A stretch of DNA of 64,000 bases, from contig MU006251.1 in the NCBI GenBank assembly GCA_010093685.1, forward strand, positions 62,001 through 126,000, in the 5' to 3' direction. The notes beneath the pieces were generated by a model, which was not told the DNA's origin, did not search any database, and worked only from the letters and a program-made list of their open reading frames with translations. A program made the translations under genes and the position numbers. Positions 1 to 10,432 of the stretch are shown here, piece after piece (positions within the stretch are counted from its first letter, which is position 1; each line of letters opens with the position of its first letter). The DNA is from Ophiobolus disseminans. Lineage: Eukaryota > Ascomycota > Dothideomycetes > Pleosporales > Phaeosphaeriaceae.

Positions 1-2675
1 CCTTCACTGACAACACTTGTTTCCAGCGCACGGGCCCTTACATTAACGCGGAAGTCACTGGTGGTGGCTTTCCCGGCTGGCTTCAGCGTATTTCAGGAAA
101 TTTGCGCACACCGGATGCCGACTATCAGCAAGCCTCCAAGAACTATATTGAGTCAATTACACCCATCATGGCAAAAGCACAAATAACGAATGGAGGCCCC
201 ATCATTCTATTCCAGCCCGAGAACGAGTACTCAATGGCTATCAACAACATCACCTACCCGGATGCTGATTACATGAACAATCTCATGAAACAAGTCAGAG
301 ATCTTGGCATTGTGGTTCCACTGATCAACAATGTTGCATGGCCGAACGGTGCAAACGCACCAGGAACAGATGCTCCGGTCGATATCTATGGGCATGACTC
401 TTATCCACTGGGCATGAACTGCACAGACCCATCCTTCTGGCTCGACAACGCTCTTCCGGCCGATTGGCGGAAGACACACTTGGAGCAGAGCCCCAACACC
501 CCGTACATGCTTGTTGAATACCAAGGTGGAGCATTTCAACCGTGGGGTGGCGATGGATTTGAAAAATGTGCCGCTTTTACGAATCATGAGTTTGAGCGCG
601 TCTTTTACAAGAACAATATAGCTGCTGGGGCGACCATCTTCAACGTGTATATGACGTTTGGAGGTACTAACTGGGGTAACCTGGGACACGCTGACGGGTA
701 CACATCATACGACTATGGTGCAGCCATTACCGAGGAGCGTCAGGTCCACCGGGAGAAATACAGTGAAGCGAAGCTTATTGCAAACTTTGTGCACGCTTCG
801 CCGGCTTTGGCTACTGCTGTCCCTGGTTACAATACTACCGGAGTGTACGCGGATAATGCGGCTATTACAGTCACTCCACTATTCAGCAACAGAACGAACT
901 TCTATGTTACGCGTCAAACGCGATACAACTCTCTGGCCTCAACTCCATACAAGCTCCGTATACAGACAAGCGCAGGTAATCTAACCATTCCACAGCTTGG
1001 CGGATCGCTGTCTCTAAATGGCCGCGACACCAAGATCCACGTCACAGACTACGACATCGGAGGCTTCAATCTCCTGTACTCGACCGCCGAAATTTTCACG
1101 TGGAAGAAGTACGGGAGCCGCGTGGTTCTGGTTGTTCATGGCGGCCCGAATGAGCTACATGAGCTGGCTGTGTCCAAAACGAGCGGCGCGACCTCAGTCG
1201 AAGGATCAGGTGTCAAGTTCTCGAATCGAGACAGCAACACGATCTTACAGTGGGATACGAGCAATAAAAGACGAACGGTGCGCATTGGATCGGATCTGTA
1301 CATCATCATACTCGATCGCAACTCGGCGTATAACTACTGGACTGTAAGCACGTTGCCTGAAGGTAGCTATTCGCATGATGCAACACCGTCTTCGGATCTT
1401 ATCGTGAACCATGGCTATCTGTTGAGGACCGCTGCGGTGACTGGCGGCGTAATCGATTTGGTTGGCGACGTAAACTCTACAACTACTATCGAGGTGGTGG
1501 GTGGAGCACACGAGGGCATCGCGGGCCTCACCTTCAACGGAGAAAAGCTGGAAATCAAGTACGACCGCAATGGCTTTCTTAGCGCCACATTACCTTTCGC
1601 AGCCCCCGACATCAAGCTGCCAAACATCAATTCGTTGAGCTGGAAGTACGTGAACACTGTCCCTGAGCTTCAAGCTTCGTACGACGACTCTTTGTGGGTC
1701 GATGCAAACCACACCTCGACGAAAAACACTTACTGGCCTCTCACCACTCCCACTGTCCTCTGGGGCGCCGAATACGGCTTCAACGCCGGTTCGCTCATAA
1801 CGCGCGGCCACTTCGTTGCTACTGGGAACGAGAGTTTGATCCATCTGAACGTGAACGGCGGGTCAGCTTTCGCATGCTCTGCTTGGATCAATGAGACGTT
1901 CATCGGATCGTGGGACGGTAAGGGCGGAACGGCAATTGCCAACCTCACACTTGAAGTTCCTCGATTGGAACGTGGAAAGAACTACGTGCTCACGGTACTA
2001 TCCGACCACATGGGCCACAACGGGAACTGGGTCGTTGGTTTTAATGAGATGAAAACGCCTCGAGGAATAATCGGGTATGACTTTGCTGGCCACACCAGGC
2101 ACATTGGAAACTCAACTCGCACTTCCGACGGCATCAAGTGGAAGATCTCAGGTAACCTCGGAGGCGAGGACTTTTATGGCAGTGTACGAGGGCCCCTGAA
2201 CGAAGGTGCGCTCTGGGTTGAGCGCAACGGATACCACCTACCATCTGCGCCCACGTCATCGTGGGAGGATAGCAAAGGACCAACTACCGGCTTGACGGAA
2301 CCTGGTGTGGGCTTCTACTCCACCACATTTAAGCTCGACATTCCTGAAGGTTGGGACATACCGCTCTCCTTCATCTTCCATGGCGATGAGTTTACAGGTG
2401 TAGGTAAGGGCTGGAGAGCTCAGCTTTGGGTCAATGGGTATCAATTTGGCAAATTTGCGAATGGGATCGGGCCACAGAGGAGGTATCCTGTGCCTGAAGG
2501 TATCTTGAACTATCGCGGAGAAAACTATATTGGTGTAAGCATCTGGGCGCTGGAAGAAGGTGGTGCGAAGCCCGAGGGTTTTGAGCTTGTGGCGGGTATG
2601 CCGGTCAAGACCGGGTACAAGGGCTTGAAAATGGCGCCAATGACGGGATGGGAGAAGCGTAAGAATGCGTACTAA
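1..2675 (+). CDS. GH35 beta-galactosidase, 3' part (5' end outside window)
   Basis: Secreted glycoside hydrolase family 35 enzyme that removes terminal beta-galactose from galactans and other plant polysaccharides. The window opens in an intron (branch-like CTGAC, acceptor CAG ending at 26). The visible exon runs from 27 to the TAA at 2673-2675, giving 882 residues. It starts with the conserved GPYINAE..GGGFPGWLQR segment. The acid/base Glu lies in the FQPENEYS stretch (about 215-235). The nucleophile Glu lies in LVEYQGGAFQPWGG (about 510-550). Downstream are the beta-sandwich domains typical of fungal LacA-type enzymes, with several N-glycosylation sequons. Fungal members are about 1,000 aa, so roughly the first 100 residues, including the signal peptide, lie to the left. 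No internal stop is seen. The family call is firm; the exact substrate is not known. Confidence 0.93.
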   Translation, partial: FTDNTCFQRTGPYINAEVTGGGFPGWLQRISGNLRTPDADYQQASKNYIESITPIMAKAQITNGGPIILFQPENEYSMAINNITYPDADYMNNLMKQVRDLGIVVPLINNVAWPNGANAPGTDAPVDIYGHDSYPLGMNCTDPSFWLDNALPADWRKTHLEQSPNTPYMLVEYQGGAFQPWGGDGFEKCAAFTNHEFERVFYKNNIAAGATIFNVYMTFGGTNWGNLGHADGYTSYDYGAAITEERQVHREKYSEAKLIANFVHASPALATAVPGYNTTGVYADNAAITVTPLFSNRTNFYVTRQTRYNSLASTPYKLRIQTSAGNLTIPQLGGSLSLNGRDTKIHVTDYDIGGFNLLYSTAEIFTWKKYGSRVVLVVHGGPNELHELAVSKTSGATSVEGSGVKFSNRDSNTILQWDTSNKRRTVRIGSDLYIIILDRNSAYNYWTVSTLPEGSYSHDATPSSDLIVNHGYLLRTAAVTGGVIDLVGDVNSTTTIEVVGGAHEGIAGLTFNGEKLEIKYDRNGFLSATLPFAAPDIKLPNINSLSWKYVNTVPELQASYDDSLWVDANHTSTKNTYWPLTTPTVLWGAEYGFNAGSLITRGHFVATGNESLIHLNVNGGSAFACSAWINETFIGSWDGKGGTAIANLTLEVPRLERGKNYVLTVLSDHMGHNGNWVVGFNEMKTPRGIIGYDFAGHTRHIGNSTRTSDGIKWKISGNLGGEDFYGSVRGPLNEGALWVERNGYHLPSAPTSSWEDSKGPTTGLTEPGVGFYSTTFKLDIPEGWDIPLSFIFHGDEFTGVGKGWRAQLWVNGYQFGKFANGIGPQRRYPVPEGILNYRGENYIGVSIWALEEGGAKPEGFELVAGMPVKTGYKGLKMAPMTGWEKRKNAY

Positions 2676-3038
2676 GCGACACGTTCTATCTTCCAAAAAC
2701 GGTGGTATGTAGTTGACTACCGGAGCATTCATGTTGCAAAGGATGGCAATACTCAGCGGAGTCTAGGTATGTCATTGTGCTTTCTGGTTTGTATACAAGA
2801 CATCGAATCTTTCGTTGATCTTCGACAACAAAACGCCCCAGTTCAGCTTCGCTATTCGAAGCCACAACTCAATTGAATATGCAAAACCGAGGAACGAGAT
2901 CAATCGCCACAAGTTTGTCGCACTTCTTCTCAATCAAACCTCTTCGAGTCGACGAAACAGAAGTCTGTTGAGGAAACCGGTGTGCGTTTTGACACACCAT
3001 TTGATATCAGCAATGCCGCTATGACTTCTAGATGGTGA
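2676..3038. other. intergenic, convergent 3' ends
   Basis: Space between the GH35 stop and the stop of the next, minus-strand gene. It should hold both 3' untranslated regions. I see no credible gene or repeat. Confidence 0.6.
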
Positions 3039-4959
3039 TCAATCAAGACTTCCCAGAAGATGTAGCATATTCTTTTGGCGTTGCATGCGTGCTAGAGAAG
3101 ATGCATCCGCCGATTGTAAGGGTGGGTTGTGTGATTTCGTATGTATAGGATTGGCGGAGATCTGCGAATTTTGGTATCCGTGATGCTGCTGGCGGTGGTT
3201 GGGAGGTGGCGTAGGGGTGGCTGCGAACGAATTTGTATTGTTGTTCGGAAGATTGACGTTGGTATGGTAATCGCGGGGCGCGGTGTACGGTTCGCGCGAT
3301 GCGAGCTCGAACACATTCGATTTGGCTCTGCTCTCACTTGTAATGGTCGATGAGCTTGTGGTGGATGCTGAAAACATCTCACTTTGCAGCATCGGTCCGA
3401 AGTCTGTGTTTGCGTGTGTCGCAACCGGCTTCCGTCTCGTAAAAGCTGGCAATTCTGGCAGAGACATGCGATGCTGATGACTGAGCATTACATTCGATGA
3501 CCACTCACGTGGTGAATAAGATGTTGGTTTTTGTGCTTGTCTTGGTGGATAGCCTGGAGGTGGACCTGGATCGCAAATAGATGGCCCACGATCGAAGCTT
3601 GAATCTCCATGTAGCTCTCCAGCCTCGTTGGTGCTGGTAGGCTTTGTCGTGAAAGCTTGTTTTGACGAGTGTATAGGTGTGTAGCTGTAAGGGTTGACAG
3701 GGCCCAAGGTGTTTGTGCCACTCATGTGCACAGTGTCGCCGGCCAGTTCTGGCACTAGTTGGCTGTACTCGTGTGCTCGAACATCCTGCTGCTTTTCGTG
3801 CCATCTACTCTCTATGGAAGCGCTGTCAGCCGGCGTGGGGTTCTCATACACATCATAGCTCGAGTTTTTATGTGTGACTACCGGCGTGCCACCAAGCTGT
3901 CCACCTCTTCTGCTGGCGCTGACGACAGATGTGTATGTGGGAGGGGGACTGCCTGGAGGTGATGCTGACCAAATTGTAGGATTTGTTGGGATGATGGAGT
4001 AGTCGGGATTCTGTGAGTACTCGCCATGGACGAAAGAGGACGAGGGTCGAGATTCGTTACCATGCAACACTGAACGATGCTCTGGTTTTATGACTGGGGC
4101 TAGCTGTCTCATCAGCCATGAGCTGTAACCTGTTTAGGCTTTTGTACGCACGTAATGTTGTCTCGATCCCATTGACGCTTCCAAGAGAGGATTGCCTCCC
4201 CGCCTTTCTGTTGTGTCTCGCCAAAACATCGTCAAAGAAAGCCGTGTCGATGTCGTATAGGGCCTTCGATGTAGTAGGTATATCTTCTAGGCGTACCAGA
4301 TAGCCCAAGACACCCAACAGTTGTTGATGACATGTCGTTAGTTGCGTGGTTCGGTTCAACAGCTTCTCATGGTCCTTGAAAACCCACTTGACACGGGTGT
4401 CAAACTGGACCGCCCCCGTTGCTTCTTGTTCTGAGTGAGCTCGCTCGACCCATTTTCCAATGTCGTCAAGTGACGACTTGGTGTTGATGATGGCGCCTCT
4501 GATCCAAGGTAGTTTGCCTGGGATGATGGTGACTTTTCGCTGTACCGAGTCGACGCTCAACAGACGCTCGACCTCGTGAAGATCGTCGCGCACAACTTGG
4601 ATAGTCCGGACGAACACTTCATTCTCGCTTCCCACTTCGGCTATCCGAGTTGCAAGATCGGCGAATCTGAAGGCGCTGCCTATGCTTGCGAACATTGCTC
4701 CCAAACTGATCGGATCACACAAGTTAGCACAATCTACTTGATCCAAACGCTCGTTCTTAACACGAGAAGTATGTAGAACATGTACCCGTCGAATGAGTCT
4801 CTGGGGGATGATATCGCTAGCTGTACTGCATGCGGGCGGTGCGGGCGGTGCCAGCAGGGCCAAGCGCGAAGTGGGCAGCACAGAAACCCTGACGACTTTG
4901 GCAGCAACAGCAGAGCCCCAACACGGGACAAGTAGCTCCTTCCCAGACGGTCCATGCAT
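3039..4959 (-). CDS. hypothetical protein, helical N-terminal domain plus long disordered Pro/Ser/Thr-rich tail
   Basis: Two exons, 4959-4152 and 4093-3039, join through a 58-nt intron (donor GTGCGT, branch-like GCTGATG, acceptor CCCAG). The phase fits and gives up to 620 aa. The N-terminal 270 residues are alpha-helical. The stretch from SLGAMFASIGSAFRFADLA resembles the helical fungal N-terminal domains found in front of STAND/NACHT proteins; this is a resemblance by pattern only. The C-terminal 350 residues are low-complexity and rich in Pro, Ser, Thr, His and Asn, with PPP and PPGYPP stretches. No NTPase motif is present. The true start is uncertain. The ATG at 4959 leads through 88 poorly conserved-looking residues, and a branch/acceptor-like TGCTAAC..CAG sits just upstream of the ATG at 4695, so the protein may begin at 4695 or on another 5' exon. 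Confidence 0.6.
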
Positions 4960-5231
4960 TGGCCTGTAGATCGCACATGCAGTCTATGCCTGATGCGGCA
5001 CCTATTTATTGGTGGCTCGCTTAGCTAAAACTCAAACTGGTAAGGGCCAAAAGTCGTGATGAACGTCAACTCTTCGGCCTCGTCACATTAGTCACACCTC
5101 CACCCTCCTGGTACACAGATTATGGTTTCATGATCGCACAAAAACGTGTATTTCTCAATCGAATCTCAGTCACTAACGACAACCTCCGCGTCTCCGGGTC
5201 AAAATTGAACCACATGAGCAGCCTTGCGCGA

Positions 5232-6589
5232 TCATACTGCCACAACTTCACCCTTGGACAATCCTCTCGGGGGGCTGAGAACCTGGCCGTCATCGCCCAC
5301 CGACTGCAGCAAGGCTGGAAACGCCATCAAGCCTCCGTGCCGGCTCGCAAACTCAAACTGAAACGAGCCAGGCTGAGAGAAAAGAAGGAACGCGAGAGTT
5401 GTCGATCGATTGAGAATGAAGTCTAGATTCTTCTGGCGCTGCCCACCGGCTACAGTACCCTGAATAAAAGGCTCCACGATTGAATCAAGCTCTGCGATGA
5501 TGCCTGAAAAGGCCTGTGCTCGGTTAGGATCATGCACACTCTTTCCGGATCCTTGCTGCAGCAAGGCTCCGGTGATCGCCTTCCATTTGCTGTACAGATT
5601 GACTTGTGCTAAAAGGCTCAAGTTAGTTGAGATATTTCTGTGGATGCGCTGTACTCACTGGCATTGCCGCCTGTGTTAGGAATGGCTTCCGATAGCCTGG
5701 CTAGATGCGATGGTAGAAGGCTTGCGTTTCGGCCGCCTGTCGTCTTTGACAGTATGGTCCAAGCCACGATCAGGCGGAGGGTATCAGGTCGAGTCGATGG
5801 GTTTGAAAGAGCTCCCACAAGAACTGCACTGCTCAAGCCGGTCGCTGAGGCAACGTCGCGTAACGCAGCCTCATTGAGATTTGTGGTGAGAGACGCGGAG
5901 TGATAGTATTCCCGAACGTGGTTCTTGATGCTATCGCGAATCTTGGACACATGGCCGTTGATTTCGTCGTCAGATGCGGGTTGGGGAAGCAGGTTGTCGA
6001 TACTACTTGGTACCGCGCGAGTAGTCGCAACTGGACCTTTCTCTTGCCCAGAGCCGTAGCTGGCCGGAGGAAGATGGCTGATTGGAGTTTGTGCGGCTTG
6101 CTTGCCCCTTTGACGGCGAAGCAAGAAGAAGAAGACCGCTCCCGCAATCAGCACACCGGCGAGTAGCATCCCAATAGCGACACCGGCCACAGCCCCACCC
6201 GCGAGGCCATTGTTGCTATGAGCTACGTTTACTGATCCATTCTGAACTCTAGCGGATGATAAAATGGTGGAGTTGTCGGCATGAAGACTCGGTGTCGCCG
6301 GTTGCGAAACCGAGGTAATAGCCCCAGTGTTGGAGTTCACAGCTGGAGGGTTGGCATTTGGAGTAGGCGAAGAGGACTGGGGAGTAACTGAGCCCGGTTT
6401 TGCAACGCTTAGAGTCTGCAGTAAAGAAGTAGGTGCTCCTAGAGATGTTACAACAGAATTCGGTGCGCCGGTACCTAAGAGTGAGGTTGAGGGTGAGGCG
6501 ATTGGTATCACACAGTCAATGGTTTGGTTGGCCAGGTTAGGTGTGACAACGATACACCGATTGTTTTCTAGGGTAATAGTTGTAGCCAT
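5232..6589 (-). CDS. single-pass membrane protein with Ser/Thr-rich ectodomain and helical cytosolic domain
   Basis: Exon 1 is 6589-5659 and exon 2 is 5608-5232. The intron 5609-5658 has donor GTGAGT, branch ACTAAC and acceptor TTTTAG. The predicted product is 435 aa. Residues 1-128 are Ser/Thr/Pro/Asn-rich with several N-glycosylation sequons. A Gly/Ala/Leu-rich membrane segment (about 129-158) ends in an RRQRG stop-transfer patch. The remaining 275 residues are mostly helical and end in GEVVAV. I chose the ATG at 6589 because the reading frame upstream has no other ATG. There is no classical cleavable signal peptide, so it may be inserted as a type III protein. The layout (glycosylated outside, one TM, conserved-looking inside) resembles fungal surface sensors, but the cytosolic domain matches no family I can name. 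Confidence 0.7.
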
Positions 6590-7107
6590 GCTAACGATAT
6601 TGAAGATTGTGGAGGGAAACAGTAAGATTGTCGTCAACGTTTCTCTTTAAGGCTTCTCTCCATTGACCAGCCCCCGAACTATCTCTGGTTCCGCGCACGT
6701 TCCTCCATTTGTAGGATACTTGGCGAGAAGCCTCTTGACTCAGCTGTTCGCCGGATGCGGAGTAATTTAACGAGACTGCCTCATACAGCGTTGCTGTTGC
6801 TCACCGGCCGCTCTCAACGAGGAGATAAGCGGCCGCTCATATCAATGCGCTATTTATGTGGCTGCAGGGGTCCACACCAGTACCCAGGTTCCTAGCAGTA
6901 GTCTGCTATTGTTTCGGCCCCTAACAAACAGATAGATTGGTCCAGCCTACGGCATGATTCCGCAGGTGTAGGACTCGATGCAATACTCCTCGGCCTTACC
7001 TAGTTTCCTGCAGACTTTGGATCTCCCGTACGTTTCTCGCACTTCACGAAATCTGATATGAAAGGTTGATTAGATTGCCCATCACATTCAGCGCTCACCG
7101 AGGGACA
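6590..7107. promoter_or_regulatory. divergent promoter region
   Basis: 518 bp between the starts of the membrane-protein gene (minus) and the Hsp70-like gene (plus), presumably holding both promoters. The octamer GGCCGCTC occurs twice within about 30 bp (around 6806 and 6831). I recognise no specific operator or TATA box. Confidence 0.45.
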
Positions 7108-9859
7108 ATGGCAGGCCAACCAGACCTCGTAGTGTCAATTGACTTTGGCATGACATGTAGGTGATTTGGGCAAGTGAACGTTTCAGCATAAATATGCTAA
7201 GCTTGCCACAGGTACGGGCGTCGCATACTGCAACGTAGCTACAGGATCCGACAATGTACGACATATCCAGCGATGGCCAGGACGTACGCACGCAAACGAG
7301 AACAAGGTAATTCGTGCTGCCGACTCTCCCGCGCTGCACTCGGGCTGATCATGAGCAGGTGCCGACGTTACTGGTCTACCCACAAGGCTCATCTACTCCA
7401 TCTTCCTGGGGCTTTCTTGCAGAAACAGCGCAGGAGACAAGTGGAGCAGGATACGAAAGCCGAGAATGGTTCAAAATCATGCTCGACGAACACCTCTTAG
7501 AGCAGATGCGACAAAAGGCCGCCGACCCTCTGAGTGTACCGCAAATACACGAAGTTGAGAAATGGTGAGTTGTGCATCCAAGCTCGTACTCTCAATAATT
7601 ACTGACTATGTTGGCAGGTATACGGATTACTTCCAACATCTATACCGTACAATCGAAGCACGATTGAAAGGCGAACTAGCGAGCCAATGGTGCGATGCCA
7701 AAATAGAATTTATATTCTCCGTGCCGACGACATGGAAACCGATACCGACAGTCGAACGTTTCAGAAAGATCATATCTCGAAGCGGCTTTGGATCGTCTGC
7801 AACTCATACAGTATCGATCGGGTTGACCGAGGCGGAGGCAGCAGCCGTGTACACTGCACGCAGCATGCCAGGCATATTCAAGGTCTGCATCCACGGAGCC
7901 GGGCAGGGTATACATATGCTGAAAGTGCTCCCAGGAGAACGAATTGCTCTTCGTATGTGACGTTGGTGGAGGCACCACGGTAGACATGACCACTCCCACG
8001 CGCCAATTCAAGGCTGACCAAATTTCAGGACCTGGCTGTCTTTCGGGTGAAGAGTGCGACAGGGGGTTCGTTGGAGCTCGCACAAGTTGATGTGGTGTTT
8101 GGTAAGATGTTCCACACGTCTAGTAGGATTGCATACTAATAGGTCGTGGTAGGCGCAACCATTGGTGCCGCACAGCTGGACAGCCTGTACGAAAACACAG
8201 TCCTCCAACGACTGCAGCATGCCGATCAAGCGCAGCCTATGGGACTCGCTGATCTCAATCAGACGGCTTGGGAGATGAGAATCAGCAAAGAGTATCAGAA
8301 GTAAGCACCGCGCGAGCATTGCCGTAGCTTGGTCTAAATTCTAGGCAGTGCGAAATGTGACTATGGCTCTGAGGAGTCCATAGCAGATACAGCAACGTTC
8401 GTCGTAAGCGTACCTAAGCTAGATCGCCGGTATCAAAATCCACAGCATGGGATAGGCAATGGTGACATGCACTTCCAAAGGTGAGCTTGGAGAAAACGCC
8501 TTGGTACATAGCCGTTTCACTGACCTCTGCGTAGAGATGATCTCAAAGGCTTTTTCGATGCGCAGGTACTACTATGAGCCTGTCTCAACATTCTGTATCC
8601 GTTAACTCACGTATGCCAGATAAGCAAGCTCTTCGATATGCTGGACAAGCAGTTCACTCGTATTCATCAGAGTCACCCGGGTGAGCGAATTGTAAGATGC
8701 GTTACATTCCACTGTTTTGCTGTACTCGCTGACGCCGAATGTGTGTTGCAGGCTCATCTCGTCCTCTCAGGAGGACTGGGAAACTCCGCGTATGTCCAGA
8801 GCTGCTTGCGCAATCGCTACTCACCTGGAAGTTCTTCGCATACCAATGCGCATGACATCCAGATCCGCATTGCGCCTGATCCTCAACTTGTTGTTTGCAA
8901 GGGTAATGTAGCAGACCGCGTGCAGAAACTCAAAACCGGCCAGTCAGTGCTCGGCTGGCGCTGTTCTCGAGCATCCTATGGAACCACGTGCAAGGTTTTG
9001 CATGAGCCACAGAACCCGAAATATTATGGACTGAAAACTGAGCGTGACCCTTTGGATGGGAAGATGTACGTCACGAATTGCGTCGACTGGTTCATCAAGC
9101 AAGTAAGTGGCCATCCAAGCCTCACATAAAGCCGACCACTGATACGTTCTAGGGAGAGCCCGTTTCAAGCGACCATCCTATAGTGCGTACCTTCAACCGC
9201 AAATGCGCCCCGGCCAATCCTGGAGCTCCTGAACCAAATCGCGTATTCCCTACCGAAATCGTGTGTAGTGATGTCGACAGAACGCTGCTTCCAACGGTGA
9301 TGAACTCATGTGAGTACTCCAATCCTGCGGCCGTGATTTCCATCGTGTATTGATATCCATAGCCTGCCGTAAGATCTGCAAAGTCGAATCCAACTTCTCC
9401 GCCATCCCATTGAGCAGTTTCAAGCTCAAAAACCGCCATTGGTGGAACTCAGGCCCGAAATATCATCGCATCAACTTTGTCGTCAAGGTAAACCTCGGAC
9501 CCGCCGATGTGTCGTTTGAGCTCTGGCACAATGGAGTCAAGCTGTCGAAGGAGAACTCGATCAAGGTGGAGTGGCAGGCTGCTGCGCCGCCAGTACATAG
9601 CGCTGACGATGTGGCTACGGACTTCCCGATGAGCAGTTTGCCGGCAGCGCGAAGGCAGGGGATGCGGAATAGTTCATATCAGCGGCCTTATTCTCACTTG
9701 CAGGATACGCAACCTGTGCAGAGTTCTCTGAACGTGGTAAGGTCCGACAATGGGCATGGTGCCGGACGGTGGCAAAACGGGGCAGAGGGGTGGGAGTATA
9801 AGACGGGAGTGCACACACAAACTTCACCAGTCAATCACAACAGGTCTTCTGTATGGTAG
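7108..9859 (+). CDS. Hsp70-like actin-fold ATPase of the fungal accessory type, 13 exons
   Basis: Exons: 7108-7156, 7212-7306, 7359-7564, 7618-7882, 7935-7979, 8029-8101, 8153-8300, 8349-8480, 8535-8565, 8620-8691, 8752-9102, 9153-9309, 9363-9859. All phases agree and give 706 aa. The actin/Hsp70 ATP-binding signatures are in order: phosphate-1 IDFGMTCTG at the N-terminus, a WPG...KVPTLLVY segment, phosphate-2 CDVGGGTTDLAV (about 213-224), and the adenosine motif LVLSGGLGNSAYV (about 376-388). The second half is not a canonical Hsp70 substrate-binding domain. The last 90 residues are low-complexity. This is the lineage-expanded Hsp70-like group common in filamentous fungi rather than the housekeeping chaperone. 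The donor of intron 4 is the weak GTCTGC; all others look normal. It lies between a membrane receptor-like gene and a broken HET gene, but no functional link is shown. Confidence 0.85.
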
Positions 9860-10432
9860 CTTGGAAGAACTATTACGGTTTGTCAGGAGATGTATATATA
9901 TCGAGCGCCAAATAGGTTCTAGATGGCCAATGCCGCACGAACCCGACCTAAACTTTCCCAACACAGTCGCCTAATGACAACAGCTTATGATTGCTGCAAA
10001 GTATTCTCCTTGCCGGCATTGCAATATCATCGACCGTGATTCGTTTAAATGCATCATTAATAGGCTGTTAGATCTACTCAAAGATTGGCATGCGTTTTCA
10101 GCCACAATGAGGTTCTTGCGCCAACCACTTGCCTGCTCAGCTGCACTTGCCCGGTAAAAAAACTAAGCCTAACGACTACGTTTATATATAGAAAAGCTGT
10201 TTTAAACTCTAAAAATTCTCTGTATACAGACAGGATACGGTAGTGTATCTATTTCCGGCTTTTGTAAATTACCGAGAGGCCCATTCGGCGACTGGAGATG
10301 CACAGCCACCACCAAGCCTAGGTACCGGACCGGTGACAGCCCCGCATCCCAAGTAGACCCAATGTACTGAATAACTCACCATCACCATCATCGAAGTTCC
10401 TCGTTCTCTGATGCACCAACTCTAGTTGCATA
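9860..10432. other. intergenic, partly AT-rich
   Basis: 573 bp between the Hsp70-like gene and the HET pseudogene. The middle (about 10150-10260) is AT-rich with a TTTATATATAG stretch that could be a TATA element, but it lies about 240 bp before the next ATG. No coding frame is supported. Confidence 0.45.
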
